A DNA stretch of 64,000 nucleotides from Sulfopaludibacter sp035606355 (GTDB lineage: Bacteria; Acidobacteriota; Terriglobia; Bryobacterales; Bryobacteraceae). Below are positions 23,802 through 33,435 of this stretch, piece after piece. Made by a program: the position numbers and the translations under genes. The notes below the pieces were generated by a model. It was not told the origin of the DNA, did not search any database, and saw only the letters and a program-made list of their open reading frames with translations. The stretch lies in the NCBI GenBank assembly GCA_035606355.1, contig DATNFO010000067.1, forward strand, positions 1 to 64,000, given 5' to 3'. Within the stretch, counting starts at the first letter, position 1. Every line of letters begins with the position of its first letter.

Positions 23802-24659
23802 ATGTCTTGGTTCAAGCGGGACAGACCGGCCGGCGAAAGCCTCCCCAAAGTGGACGACCACGAAAAACGTGTGCGCACGGAAGGGCTCTGGCAGAAGTGC
23901 GATGGCTGCCGCCAGATCATCTGGAAAAAAGAGTGGGAAGCGAACGTCAACGTGTGTCCGAAATGCGGGGCGCACTCGCAGATCGGCGCCGTTACTCGCC
24001 TGAAGCTGCTGCTCGACGGCGGCGAGTACGAAACGCACGATGCGGAACTGCGCAGCACGGACCCGCTGGGATTCGTCGATAAGAAACCGTATCAGGAGCG
24101 GCTGAAAGAAGCCGAAGAGAAGACCAATATGCCGGAAGCGGTAATTTCCGCGAGCGGCACACTGGAAGGGCGGCCGGTGCAGGTCTGCGCGATGGAGCCC
24201 ACTTTCATCGGCGGCAGCATGGCGAGCGTAGTCGGCGAAGTGATCGCGCGCGCGGTGGAACGCTCAATGGAGCGCGGCACGCCGCTGATCATCGTCTCCG
24301 CGTCCGGCGGCGCGCGCATGCAGGAAGGCGCGATCAGCCTGATGCAGATGGCAAAAATATCCGCCGCGCTCATGCGCCTGGATGAGGCGCGGCTGCCGTA
24401 CATCAGCGTGCTCACGGACCCGACCACGGGAGGCGTGACGGCGAGCTATGCGATGCTGGGCGATCTCAACATCGCCGAACCGGGAGCGCTCATAGGCTTC
24501 GCGGGTCCGCGCGTGATTGAGCAGACGATTCGCCAGAAGCTTCCGGAAGGCTTTCAGCGGAGCGAGTTTCTGCTGGAGCACGGCATGCTGGATGCGGTTG
24601 TACCGCGCCCCGAGATGAAACAGTACATCGCCGAGGCGCTGGACTTTTTCGTCGCGTGA
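23802..24659 (+). CDS. accD: Acetyl-CoA carboxylase carboxyltransferase subunit beta
   Basis: A 285-residue subunit of the malonyl-CoA-forming carboxyltransferase that acts with AccA. A four-Cys zinc ribbon sits at the N-terminus (Cys33, 36, 52, 55; KCDGC ... VCPKCG). The crotonase-fold domain follows, with SASGGARMQEG and GAISLMQMAK and the oxyanion-forming glycines of GGVTASYAMLGD. The start MSWFKRDRP fits family members. The folC start overlaps its stop, an accD-folC arrangement common in bacteria. accA is not in the window. Confidence 0.95.
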   Translation: MSWFKRDRPAGESLPKVDDHEKRVRTEGLWQKCDGCRQIIWKKEWEANVNVCPKCGAHSQIGAVTRLKLLLDGGEYETHDAELRSTDPLGFVDKKPYQERLKEAEEKTNMPEAVISASGTLEGRPVQVCAMEPTFIGGSMASVVGEVIARAVERSMERGTPLIIVSASGGARMQEGAISLMQMAKISAALMRLDEARLPYISVLTDPTTGGVTASYAMLGDLNIAEPGALIGFAGPRVIEQTIRQKLPEGFQRSEFLLEHGMLDAVVPRPEMKQYIAEALDFFVA

Positions 24660-25921
24660 ACTACCCCGATTCGGTACAGTTTCTTTACGCGCTCGGCAAC
24701 GAAATCAAGACGGCGAAGCTTGGGCTGGAGCGCATCCGCACGGTGCTGGACGCGCTGGGGCGGCCGCAGGACCGGCTGGCAATTGTGCACGTGGCGGGCA
24801 CGAACGGCAAAGGGTCCACATGCGCGATGATCGCGGCGGGGTTGCAGGCGGCCGGCTGCAGGACCGGGCTGTTCACGTCGCCGCACCTGATGGAGCCGAC
24901 GGAGCGCATCCGCATCGGCGGGCAGCCGATTTCATCCGCTGAATTCGCGGCAGTGTTCGACCGGGTTCACGCGGTGGTGGAGCGGCTGATGGCCGAAGGC
25001 GCGGTCGACATGCACACCACTTACTTCGAGACGGTTACCGCAATGGCGCTGCTGGCGTTCGCCGATGCGGCCGTCGGATGCGTGGTGCTGGAGGTGGGGC
25101 TGGGCGGGCGATTGGATGCGACCAACGTGGTGATGCCGGAACTGTGCGCGATCACGCCCGTGGATTACGATCACGAGGCGTTTCTGGGCCGCAGCCTGGA
25201 AGCGATCGCGGGCGAAAAGGCCGGGATTCTCAAGCCGGGCGTCCCTGCGATCATCGCGCGGCAGCGGCCGGAAGCGGGGCGCGTCATTGAGGCGCGTGCA
25301 GCCGAGTTGGGGATTGAGGTGCAGCGCACGATCGATTCTCCGGTTGAAGAGCTGCACATGACGGCGCGGGAAAGCCGCTTTCGATATCGCGGGCTCAGGC
25401 TCACGTGTCCGCTGGCCGGCGAGCATCAGGTGGAAAATGCGTGCACCGCGGCGCTGGTGCTCACGGAACTGGAGATCCGGCCGCAAGACATCGAGACGGG
25501 CATCGCGGCGGCGCAATGGCCGGGCCGGCTGGAACTGGTGTCACGGCGGCCGGATGTGATTCTTGATGGCGCGCACAATCCGGCGGGGGCGCGCGCCCTA
25601 GCGGCGTACATCGACCGGTTTTATGCGAACCGCCGGATTCATCTGGTGTTCGGCGCGATGCGGGACAAGGCGGTGGATGAGATCGCCGGCATGCTGTTTC
25701 CGCGGGCTCAACGGGTAATCGTCACCGCGCCGAAGCAGGCGCGCGCACTAGCGCCCGAAGCGCTGAGAGAAATGGCGGACCACCCGAATGTCGAGGTCGC
25801 GGAAACGCTGGAAGGGGCGATGGCGCTGCTTCGCGGGACGCCGCGCGAGGACGCCATATTCATTACAGGGTCGCTATTCCTGGTGGCTGAAGCACGCGCT
25901 ATGCTTTTACCGAAGGAGTAA
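24656..25921 (+). CDS. folC: Bifunctional folylpolyglutamate/dihydrofolate synthase
   Basis: A 421-residue Mur-ligase-family enzyme that adds glutamate to dihydropteroate and to tetrahydrofolate. The P-loop is GTNGKGS (48-54), the Mg/ATP segment is VVLEVGLGGRLDATNV (near 142-157), and the C-terminal domain contains ILDGAHNPAGA. It begins with GTG overlapping the accD stop (GTGA). The length is normal. Confidence 0.94.
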   Translation: MNYPDSVQFLYALGNEIKTAKLGLERIRTVLDALGRPQDRLAIVHVAGTNGKGSTCAMIAAGLQAAGCRTGLFTSPHLMEPTERIRIGGQPISSAEFAAVFDRVHAVVERLMAEGAVDMHTTYFETVTAMALLAFADAAVGCVVLEVGLGGRLDATNVVMPELCAITPVDYDHEAFLGRSLEAIAGEKAGILKPGVPAIIARQRPEAGRVIEARAAELGIEVQRTIDSPVEELHMTARESRFRYRGLRLTCPLAGEHQVENACTAALVLTELEIRPQDIETGIAAAQWPGRLELVSRRPDVILDGAHNPAGARALAAYIDRFYANRRIHLVFGAMRDKAVDEIAGMLFPRAQRVIVTAPKQARALAPEALREMADHPNVEVAETLEGAMALLRGTPREDAIFITGSLFLVAEARAMLLPKE

Positions 25922-25927
25922 GCGGCT

Positions 25928-27118
25928 ATGCGCACGCTCGGCATCCTGCTGCTGGCCGCAACCGCAGCGGCTCAGGATCTTCCACCCGGAGTGCTGCTGC
26001 TCTCGCGAATCAAGCGGCACGTCCGCGAAGAGATGCAGCACCTGCCGGACTACACCTGCCTCGAAACGGTGCAGCGCGCGGAGCATAACGGAGCTCAAAA
26101 AACGCTGCAGCGGCTCGACCCCGTGCGGCTGGAGGTATTGTTCAGCGGCGAAAAGGAGATGTACTCGCCGCCGGGCGCCGCGGCATTCAGCGAAGATTCG
26201 GTGACCGGCTACATTCATGGCGGGATGATCAGCGATGGCATTTTCGCCACGGACGCGGTGAACATTTTCGTGCGCGATGGCGCGTACGTGCAATACGTGG
26301 GAGAAGAAGAAATCCGCGGGGTTGCGGCGGTAAAGTACAACTACCGGATTCCGCAGATGATCAGCAACTTCAGGATTAATGCGTTCGGCAGTTCGGAGAA
26401 TCTGGGCATTCGCGGCGCGTTCTGGGCGGACGCAAAGACTTACGACCTGCTACGGATCCAGGCAAACGGCGATGAAATGATGCCGGCATCGGCGATTGCT
26501 TCGCTGGTCTCGATTGTAGATTTCGACAGGGTGCGCATCGGCGATGGGGTAGTGCGGCTGGCGCAGAGCGCGCGCGTGAGATTGCTGGGGACGGCCGGCG
26601 AAGAGTCCGTGGCGCAGTTCGATTTCACGCATTGCCGTGCGTTTCAGGCGGAAAGCACGATCCGCTTTGGCGACGACATTTTTATGCGGCCGGCGGATAA
26701 AAAGGGCGAGGCGAGGCAGGCGCTGGACGCCGGATTGAATATCCCGGTGATCCTGACCACGGCGATTGACGGCGCAACGGCGGTAGGCGCGCCAATTCTC
26801 GGCAAGGTCGCGGGCTTGGTGGCGGCGAAGGGTAAGGCGGCTATTCCGGAGGGCACGGTGCTGCACGGGCGTGTGCGGCAGATGGAACGCACTTCCACGG
26901 GCTACGATGTCGCGCTCGAGTTCACGGAGATCGATATGCCCGCCGGTCCGCTGCGCTTCTTCGCGGATCTTCGTGAACCTGCGCCACCTGCGCGGGCCGA
27001 ACGGTGGCTGCGCGAGCTGCCGGGCGTCGCTGTCGTGAGCGTGGCCGGCGAGAAGCTCGATGTTCCGGAGGGTTTTCGGATGGTGTGGCACACGCGCGAC
27101 TTGATAGAGTCGAATTAA
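25928..27118 (+). CDS. Secreted protein of unknown function
   Basis: A 396-residue protein with a signal peptide (MRTLGILLLAATAAAQ) and an AAGGAG ribosome site upstream. The mature part starts with a helix and the phrase LPDYTCLETVQR, a pattern I associate with secreted acidobacterial proteins of no assigned function, then a mostly beta region. The final third (GAPILGKVAGLVAAKGKAAIPEGTVLHGRV) resembles a small beta-barrel or TrbI/TraF-like wall segment. There is no catalytic motif. It lies 6 nt after folC and overlaps the plsC start (TAATG), so it is part of the same operon, although its function appears unrelated. Confidence 0.7.
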   Translation: MRTLGILLLAATAAAQDLPPGVLLLSRIKRHVREEMQHLPDYTCLETVQRAEHNGAQKTLQRLDPVRLEVLFSGEKEMYSPPGAAAFSEDSVTGYIHGGMISDGIFATDAVNIFVRDGAYVQYVGEEEIRGVAAVKYNYRIPQMISNFRINAFGSSENLGIRGAFWADAKTYDLLRIQANGDEMMPASAIASLVSIVDFDRVRIGDGVVRLAQSARVRLLGTAGEESVAQFDFTHCRAFQAESTIRFGDDIFMRPADKKGEARQALDAGLNIPVILTTAIDGATAVGAPILGKVAGLVAAKGKAAIPEGTVLHGRVRQMERTSTGYDVALEFTEIDMPAGPLRFFADLREPAPPARAERWLRELPGVAVVSVAGEKLDVPEGFRMVWHTRDLIESN

Positions 27119-27861
27119 TGAGCCAGTTCCGGTCCGTGGTGTTCTCCATCCCGCTCATAGGCATCGCCACTATCGTGATGGGCACGCTGTCGCTGCTCAC
27201 GTCCTTTTTCGACGCCAGCGGCAATGCCATGCACCGCCTGGCGCGGATCTGGGCGAAGATGCTGCTGGCGGTGAGTTTCATACGCGTGCGCACGGAAGGC
27301 ATCGAAAAATTCGACCCGAACGCGACGTATGTCTTTGTCGCAAATCACGCGAGCTTCATGGACATTCCGGCGATCCTCTCAAAGGTGGACAATCAGTTCC
27401 GGTTTTTCGCGAAGAAGGGGCTGTTTCAAATTCCGTTCCTTGGGACGCACCTGCTGCGCGCCGGACATCTGCCGGTGGAGCGGCAGAATCCGCGCGCCGC
27501 GGTGAAGATTATGAGCGAAGCGGCGCGAATTATTTCCGAGCGCGGTACGTCACTGCTGCTGTTTCCGGAAGGCGGCCGGTCGCCGCAGGGCCTTCGCGAT
27601 TTCAAGGAAGGCGCCGCTTACATAGCGATCAAGGCGGGGGTGCCGGTGGTGCCGATGGCGCTGGTGGGAATGCGCGAACTGCTGCCGATGGGATCCGGAA
27701 ACATTCGCAGCGGCACGGTGGTTCTGCGGGTCGGCGAACCGATTCCGACACGCGGCATGCAACTTTCCCAGCGCATGGAACTGACGCAGCGGCTGTACGG
27801 CGAGATTTCCGCGATGCTGGCCGGGGCCGCTCAGACCCCTACGGCGTCTCGCGAATCTTGA
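27118..27861 (+). CDS. plsC: 1-acyl-sn-glycerol-3-phosphate acyltransferase
   Basis: A 247-residue inner-membrane enzyme that converts lysophosphatidic acid to phosphatidic acid. An N-terminal membrane segment (about 8-30) is followed by the HX4D active site NHASFMD (His77 to Asp82). FPEGGRSPQG (near 145) forms the substrate-binding EGTR-type motif with EGGR, and the VPVVPMALVG block follows. The gene ends inside the 3' end of the convergent DUF1080 gene (23-nt overlap). Confidence 0.92.
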   Translation: MSQFRSVVFSIPLIGIATIVMGTLSLLTSFFDASGNAMHRLARIWAKMLLAVSFIRVRTEGIEKFDPNATYVFVANHASFMDIPAILSKVDNQFRFFAKKGLFQIPFLGTHLLRAGHLPVERQNPRAAVKIMSEAARIISERGTSLLLFPEGGRSPQGLRDFKEGAAYIAIKAGVPVVPMALVGMRELLPMGSGNIRSGTVVLRVGEPIPTRGMQLSQRMELTQRLYGEISAMLAGAAQTPTASRES

Positions 27862-28639
27862 TGTTCTTAAACCACGCGGCGTCGCCGTGGTTCTGCAGGG
27901 AAATCGGGCATTTGGTGCGCGGCTGGTTGACCAGCAGATCGTAGACCGGCGAACCTTTGCCCCATCGCTTGGCCATACTCTGCTCCACCGCGGGGCCTTT
28001 CAGACTGGTATCGACCACCTTCTCACCGTTCACCCAGTGCTCGACGTGGTCCCCCTTGACGACGAGGCGCGAGTGGTTCCACTCGCCCGCGGGCTTAGTG
28101 GCATCCTTCGAGGGCGGGACGATGCCGTACAGCGCGCCCGCCTGGTGCAGGGGCCCGTTGTGCGTGGCATCGGAATTCTTCGCGTTGTCGGTGATCTGAT
28201 ACTCGAAGCCGATGACGTAATCCTGGCCTTTTGCCGGACGGTCGCTGCGCGGATGCTCCAAGCTGGCGTTGACGGAATCCTCGAATCTCGGGAATCTCCC
28301 TTCCACCAGGAACACGTGCTTCTGGATTCGATATTTCACACCGCTGTTGCCTGCCGTGGAAATCTTCCAGTCCCATTCGAGCTCGAAATCGGTGTACGAA
28401 TCGGCGCTGAAGAGGTCTTCGGTGATCTTCGGGTGGGGCACGCTCTTCAAGCAGCCATCCTCGATCGTGAAGGAATCGCCGCGGGGATTCCTGGCCGTGG
28501 GATCGACCCAATGGGCATAGGTACTGCCGTCGAACAGCAGCTTCCAGCCGGCCGATTTCTCGGCGCTTGTGAGCTGATTATCGGCGGCGTGCAGCGTGAG
28601 GGAGAGCGCGAAAACAACAGCGCATTTACAGACGGACAT
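27839..28639 (-). CDS. DUF1080 (3-keto-disaccharide hydrolase-like) secreted protein
   Basis: A 266-residue protein with a signal peptide (MSVCKCAVVFALSLTLHA) followed by a concanavalin-like beta-sandwich: GWKLLFDGSTYAHW, a FTIEDGCLKSV strand, DFELEWDWKISTAGNSGVKYRI, and WNHSRLVVKGDHVEHWVNG near the end. This is the DUF1080/3KDG domain, some members of which act on 3-keto-glycosides, often with Gfo/Idh/MocA oxidoreductases. Such an oxidoreductase is encoded about 2.1 kb away at 30748-32073. The enzyme role is inferred from the domain only. Confidence 0.85.
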   Translation of the reverse strand: MSVCKCAVVFALSLTLHAADNQLTSAEKSAGWKLLFDGSTYAHWVDPTARNPRGDSFTIEDGCLKSVPHPKITEDLFSADSYTDFELEWDWKISTAGNSGVKYRIQKHVFLVEGRFPRFEDSVNASLEHPRSDRPAKGQDYVIGFEYQITDNAKNSDATHNGPLHQAGALYGIVPPSKDATKPAGEWNHSRLVVKGDHVEHWVNGEKVVDTSLKGPAVEQSMAKRWGKGSPVYDLLVNQPRTKCPISLQNHGDAAWFKNIKIRETP

Positions 28640-28685
28640 GGGTTTATGATACCCAAAGTAAAGCTAGACCCCTTACCGGAACCCG

Positions 28686-29012
28686 ATGAAAATTGGGGCA
28701 ACAATGTTCTCGATACCCCGCAGAGAAATGCCTACTCCGTCCATGACGGTGTTTTTCCTGCTGCAAGGTTTGGATGTCCTGACGACGCTCATCGGCATCC
28801 ATGAGGGGGCACGCGAAGCGAGCTTCTTCGTCGGACGGCTGATGCAGCTTGGCCCCGTGGAGGCGCTGATCATCTCGAAAGTTTTCGCGATCATCCTGGT
28901 CTCGGCGGCTCTTGCGTTCAAGCGGCCGCGAGTCGTGGTGTTTTTGAACTATTGGTTCTCCGTGCTGATCGCGTGGAATCTGGTGACGATTTTTTCGCAG
29001 CACTGGTCATAG
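28686..29012 (+). CDS. Small DUF5658-like membrane protein
   Basis: A protein of up to 108 residues with three hydrophobic stretches. The first has the conserved-looking LQGLDVLTTLIGIHEGAREASFF, like the DUF5658 pattern (Asp-x-x-T-T followed by a G-x-E motif). The function is unknown. In-frame starts at 28704 and 28728 are also possible. It is followed immediately by repeat copy 3. Confidence 0.6.
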   Translation: MKIGATMFSIPRREMPTPSMTVFFLLQGLDVLTTLIGIHEGAREASFFVGRLMQLGPVEALIISKVFAIILVSAALAFKRPRVVVFLNYWFSVLIAWNLVTIFSQHWS

Positions 29013-29447
29013 AGGGGTGCCTTTTACCGGTTGGTCGCGGGGCTGGGGAAGAATCCGGCTGCCGTTCTCGTCGCGATTCATTCGCTTTTCGATGCACCTT
29101 TTACCGCTTCCTTACGGTCGCGGCTCCGTTAGTAGCATGAAGCACTTACGGAGCCGTGACCGTGAGGGAGCGGTAAACGGTGCCGCGGATTCGGGTGGGT
29201 TTTGAAGTCGGCGTAAAGCAACTCGACTTACGGAGCCGTGGCCGTGAGGGAGCGGTAAACGGTGCCGGGGATTCGAGTGCGTTTTGAAGTCGGCGTAAAA
29301 GCAACTCGATTTTTTCACAGACCCGTGAGGGAGCGGTAAACGGTGCGGGGATACGGAAGCAATCCGATTTTGTCACAGCCCCGTAAGGGAGCGGTAACCG
29401 GTGCCGGGGATACGGAGATAATCCGATTTTTTCGCAGACCCTGACGG
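29013..29447. repeat. Palindromic repeat element, copy 3
   Basis: Fills the gap between a small membrane-protein gene and the convergent PL22-like gene. The core pairs 29095-29129 with 29148-29182 (31 of 35 positions) around an 18-nt loop (TAGTAGCATGAAGCACTT). One A cassette (GTTCTCGTCGCGATTCATTC) lies on the left. To the right are four B-type cassettes (GATTCGAGTGCG, GAAGTCGGCGTAAA), each ending in a GTGAGGGAGCGGTAAA- or GTAAGGGAGCGGTAA-type junction. The right end meets the stop codon of the next gene. Nothing else is seen in this stretch. Confidence 0.9.
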
Positions 29448-30674
29448 TTAGTTGGCTTTTGCTATCTCTACCGCGAAGGCGTAGGTCGGTCCGAACATGT
29501 TGCTTCGGAAGACCACCCACTTCTGATCGGGTGTGAAGCTGACATTCGGCTCCAAATGGTATTGGTGCTTACTCATATTGACTAACTTCTCGGCGTGAAA
29601 CACTCCGGGATTGACGAAGCTCTTGTCGGCCAGCCCCTTATTCTCAAACTTCTCCGGACGGAATAAGTAAATCCAACGGCCGTCGGGCGCATGCGCGACC
29701 TGCCCCGGATCGCCGCCATCGCCGCAAAACAGCTTGCCATCCTTAGTTACATTGAAGTGGATGCTCCACTCGTTGCGCTGCAGGTGATACCACGTGCGCT
29801 CGCCCGTATTTACGTTGTACCCGGCGAGCCAGAAGACTTCGCCGCGCGGTGTCTGTAAGTCATACCAGATGGTATTGCCGTCGGCCGACCAGAATTCGTG
29901 TCCGAAGATCTCCATCGCCATCGTGCGGTTGTGCACCTTGACGATGTTGCTGCCGTCCGAGTGCATCAGCCAGATGCGATCCACCTTATGCCACGGGCCT
30001 TCATGGCAAAACATCAGCAGATCCGGATTCGTGGGTGAAAACTCCAGGTGGTTCAGCCAATCCGTGGCTCGATGCACCACCTTCACCTCGCCGGTCTTTG
30101 CGTTGATGGTGAACAGGGCCATCGGCAGGTGTGCCGCCAGCCGTTCTTCCATCATCTGACCTTTATTGCGAGGTTGCACCAGCCGCTGCGGCTGATCGCC
30201 CGGCTGCGGCTGATAGGGATTCGCGCGCCGCGCCGCTTCGCCTTCGATATAGGTTCCGGCGAGCAGCGTCTCGTCGGCATTCACCGTCGCCACGGAACCG
30301 CCCGCAGGCAGTTTCGCGATTTCCCGCGTAGTGAGCGTATCGACATCGGTAGCGAAGATGGAGTCGCCGCGCTTGTAATAAACGTTCTGTGTCTTGTGCC
30401 CGGTGACGACGATCTGCACGCGGCCTTTCACGACGGAATGCGCTTTACCCGTCGCCAACTCCAGCGCGGAGATGCCTTCCGGAGTGGTGTAGACCATCTC
30501 CTTGCCGTCCGCGGTGTAGCCGTTCTGGTTGAAGTACAGGCTTGCGCTGTTCGGCTCATCGGTGAGGCGCACGATGCGGTGGCCGGTATCGGGGTCGATC
30601 CAACTCTTGGGAGGCGTCTGGGCCAACAGGGGGAGCGCACTGAAGAAAACGGCAAACCACTTCATACCGTTCAT
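29448..30674 (-). CDS. Oligogalacturonate lyase-like beta-propeller (PL22 type)
   Basis: A 408-residue protein. A signal-type start MNGMKWFAVFFSALPLLAQ (an alternative start is 9 nt further on) is followed by a seven-bladed propeller with the PL22-like beginning SWIDPDTGHRIVRLTDEPNS and the repeating SNNNVK/VYYKRGD strands. MFCHEGPWHKVDRIWLM, DWLNHLEFSPTNPDLL and the histidine-rich segment GHEFWSADG resemble the Pel22 active-site region. It would cleave short pectin fragments by beta-elimination. It lies divergently from a Gfo/Idh/MocA gene and near the sugar porter, consistent with pectin use. A generic WD40-like lytic protein is the alternative. Confidence 0.78.
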   Translation of the reverse strand: MNGMKWFAVFFSALPLLAQTPPKSWIDPDTGHRIVRLTDEPNSASLYFNQNGYTADGKEMVYTTPEGISALELATGKAHSVVKGRVQIVVTGHKTQNVYYKRGDSIFATDVDTLTTREIAKLPAGGSVATVNADETLLAGTYIEGEAARRANPYQPQPGDQPQRLVQPRNKGQMMEERLAAHLPMALFTINAKTGEVKVVHRATDWLNHLEFSPTNPDLLMFCHEGPWHKVDRIWLMHSDGSNIVKVHNRTMAMEIFGHEFWSADGNTIWYDLQTPRGEVFWLAGYNVNTGERTWYHLQRNEWSIHFNVTKDGKLFCGDGGDPGQVAHAPDGRWIYLFRPEKFENKGLADKSFVNPGVFHAEKLVNMSKHQYHLEPNVSFTPDQKWVVFRSNMFGPTYAFAVEIAKAN

Positions 30675-30747
30675 CGATACCACACTACGGGTGCGGTTGG
30701 GGCTGCCGCAAGCGCACCGGTGGCGAGAGCGCATATGATGTAGTCTT

Positions 30748-32073
30748 ATGAATCGCCGCCAATTCCTTCTCGCCGGCTCGGCCGCGGGTCTTGCCTGGGC
30801 ACAGGAACGCCGTCCGCGCGTGGGGCTGATCGGCTGCGGGTGGTACGGCAAGATCGATCTCTTCCGCCTGCTGCAGATCGCACCGGTCGAGGTGGTTTCG
30901 CTGTGCGACGTCGATTCCCGCATGCTCTCTGACGCGGCGGACATGACCGCTGCGAGGCAGAAATCCAGGAAGCGACCGCGCACCTATGGCGATTACCGCA
31001 AAATGCTAGCGGAAAAGGATCTGGACATCGTGCTGGTGGGGACTCCCGATCACTGGCACGCCCTAACGGCGATTGAAGCCATGCGCGCCGGCGCAGACGT
31101 TTACTGCCAAAAGCCGATCAGCGTGGATGTCACCGAAGGGCAGGCGATGCTGGCCGCGGCGCGCAAATACGGGCGTGTGGTACAGATCGGCACACAGCGG
31201 CGGTCGACGCCGCACCTGGTGGAGGCACGCGAACGCTTCGTACAATCCGGCAAGCTCGGGCGCATCGCCGCGGTTGAGATTTGCTGTTATTACCACATGC
31301 GCGCCGAATCCAACCCGCCCGACACCGCGCCTCCGCCGAATCTGGATTACGAGATGTGGACCGGACCGGCGCCGATGCGGCCTTACAACGCGCTGGTGCA
31401 TCCGCGCAGTTGGCGCGCGTTTATGGAATACGGCAACGGCATCATCGGCGACATGTGCGTACACATGTTCGACATGACGCGCTGGATGATGAACCTCGGT
31501 TGGCCTAACCGCGTCAGTTCGTCGGGCGGCATACTGGTGTCCGAGGGCAGCAAGGCGAACATCACGGACACGCAAGTTGCGACATTCGATTATGACGACG
31601 TAAGAATCGTCTGGACGCATCGGACGTGGGGCGATGCGCCGGACGAGAAATACCCCTGGGCCGCCACGCTCTACGGCGATCAGGGAACTTTGAAGGCGGG
31701 CGTCTTCAGTTACGACTTTATCCCGACCGATAAAAAGCAACAACCGGTACACAAAGACGTAACCTATGAGCTCGACAAGTACCCCGAAGACAATACCGAA
31801 AAGGATCTGGAGAAACACACTGCTCCGGCGGTCCGCTACCACTTACTGAACTTTCTGAACGCTATCGCAACGCGTGGACGTCCGGTGGCGGATATCGAAG
31901 AGGGCTACATCTCCACGGCCAGTTGCATTCTGGCGAACAATGCCCTGAAGGTGGGCCGCACACTCGAATGGGACGCTCAAGCCCAGCGAGTGAAGGGCGA
32001 CGAGGAAGCCAATCGCCTGCTCACGCGGCCGTACCGTTCGCCCTGGGTTCATCCCAGCCCGCGAAGCGTCTAA
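30748..32073 (+). CDS. Gfo/Idh/MocA-family oxidoreductase, Tat-exported
   Basis: A 441-residue protein with a Tat signal (NRRQFLLAGSAAGLAWA), a dinucleotide-binding Rossmann motif GLIGCGWYGKI, and the active-site lysine segment YCQKPISVDV. The C-terminal alpha/beta domain carries the conserved WRAFMEYGNGIIGDMCVHMFDMT. Exported members of the family act on sugars or related cyclic alcohols with bound NAD. Located between a lytic enzyme and a sugar porter, it likely oxidises pectin-derived or plant sugars. The substrate is unknown. Confidence 0.88.
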   Translation: MNRRQFLLAGSAAGLAWAQERRPRVGLIGCGWYGKIDLFRLLQIAPVEVVSLCDVDSRMLSDAADMTAARQKSRKRPRTYGDYRKMLAEKDLDIVLVGTPDHWHALTAIEAMRAGADVYCQKPISVDVTEGQAMLAAARKYGRVVQIGTQRRSTPHLVEARERFVQSGKLGRIAAVEICCYYHMRAESNPPDTAPPPNLDYEMWTGPAPMRPYNALVHPRSWRAFMEYGNGIIGDMCVHMFDMTRWMMNLGWPNRVSSSGGILVSEGSKANITDTQVATFDYDDVRIVWTHRTWGDAPDEKYPWAATLYGDQGTLKAGVFSYDFIPTDKKQQPVHKDVTYELDKYPEDNTEKDLEKHTAPAVRYHLLNFLNAIATRGRPVADIEEGYISTASCILANNALKVGRTLEWDAQAQRVKGDEEANRLLTRPYRSPWVHPSPRSV

Positions 32074-32091
32074 GTCATAAAAAGGAAACGA

Positions 32092-33435
32092 ATGTCACGG
32101 GAACGCGGACTCAACAAATACTTACTCACCAGCGCCATTGTCGCCGCGCTCGGCGGCTTACTCTTTGGCTTTGACACAGCGGTGATCGCCGGTGTAACCG
32201 GTCCGCTGACCACGCTGTACAATCTGACTCCGGGAATGCTCGGGCTGACCGTCTCCATCGCGCTTTGGGGAACGGTGTTGGGCTCGGTCGCCGCGGGCGC
32301 CCCCAGCGACCGCTTCGGGCGGCGTCTTGCCCTGCAAGCTCTGGCGGTACTCTACATCGTCTCCGCCCTCGGTTGCGCGTTCGCCTGGAGTTGGTCCAGC
32401 TTTGTCGTCTTCCGGTTTATCGGCGGACTTGCTATTGGAGGATCGAGCGTCATCGGGCCTATGTACATCGCGGAGATCGCGCCGGCAGCAAAGCGCGGAC
32501 GGCTGGTGGGCTTTTTCCAATTCAACATTGTTGCCGGTATCCTGCTGGCGTACCTCTCCAATTATCTGGTGGGCACGATGGGTTTGGGCGACGTGGAGTG
32601 GCGCTGGAAAGTGGGGGTCGCGGGGGTGCCTGCCGTGCTCTTCTTCGCGATGCTGTTTCTGATTCCGCAAAGCCCGCGATGGCTGGTGCGCGCGGGACGG
32701 CCACAGGATGCCAAGGCGATTCTCACGAAGATCGGGGAACCGGATCCGGAGGGCGAACTGCGCGCGATTCAGGCATCTATCGGCCAGGAGCGCCTCGGCA
32801 GCAAGGAACCGCTGTTTCAGCACCGTTACCGCTTCCCGATCTTCCTTGCTATCGCGATCGGTATGTTCAATCAGTTGAGCGGCATCAACGCGATTCTCTA
32901 TTACCTGAACGACATTTTCGCGCAGGCCGGATTCAACAAAGTATCGAGCGACTTACAAGCAGTAGCGATCGGCTTCACGAACTTACTGTTCACCATCATC
33001 GCGATGAGCGTGATCGACAAGCTGGGCCGTAAGAAGTTACTTCTGATTGGCGCGGCGGGGACGGCGGTTTGCCAGGCCGGAGTCGCGGCGATCTTCTTTC
33101 TGAATTCCGGCGAGCGCTACCTGGTATGGCTTCTGGTGGGGTTTATCGGCTTCTTCGCGTTTTCGCAGGGCGCCGTGATCTGGGTATATCTGAGCGAGGT
33201 GTTCCCGAACCTGGTGCGCGCCAAAGGCCAGAGTCTCGGCAGTTTCACGCACTGGATCATGAACGCTATTATCAGCGGCGTGTTCCCTTATCTCGCGAAG
33301 CTCTCCCGGCCCGCGCCATTCGCCTTTTTCTCCGCCATGATCGTGGTACAGTTCTTCGTAGTCCTCGCCGTCTTCCCCGAAACGTCAGGCATCACCCTGG
33401 AAGACATGCAGAAGAAACTCGGAACCCAACAATGA
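32092..33435 (+). CDS. Sugar-porter-family MFS transporter
   Basis: A 447-residue transporter with 12 predicted membrane spans. The first helix region is ALGGLLFGFDTAVIAGVTGPL, and a sugar-porter signature follows (RFGRRLAL; RFIGGLAIGGSSVIGPMYIAEIAPAAKRGRLVG). The second half contains QLSGINAILYYLNDIFAQAG and WVYLSEVFPNLVRAKG. It imports hexoses or pentoses by proton symport. The ribosome site AAAAGGAAACG precedes the ATG. The gene is 18 nt downstream of the oxidoreductase and overlaps the next start by 4 nt, so it is in one operon with both neighbours. Confidence 0.92.
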   Translation: MSRERGLNKYLLTSAIVAALGGLLFGFDTAVIAGVTGPLTTLYNLTPGMLGLTVSIALWGTVLGSVAAGAPSDRFGRRLALQALAVLYIVSALGCAFAWSWSSFVVFRFIGGLAIGGSSVIGPMYIAEIAPAAKRGRLVGFFQFNIVAGILLAYLSNYLVGTMGLGDVEWRWKVGVAGVPAVLFFAMLFLIPQSPRWLVRAGRPQDAKAILTKIGEPDPEGELRAIQASIGQERLGSKEPLFQHRYRFPIFLAIAIGMFNQLSGINAILYYLNDIFAQAGFNKVSSDLQAVAIGFTNLLFTIIAMSVIDKLGRKKLLLIGAAGTAVCQAGVAAIFFLNSGERYLVWLLVGFIGFFAFSQGAVIWVYLSEVFPNLVRAKGQSLGSFTHWIMNAIISGVFPYLAKLSRPAPFAFFSAMIVVQFFVVLAVFPETSGITLEDMQKKLGTQQ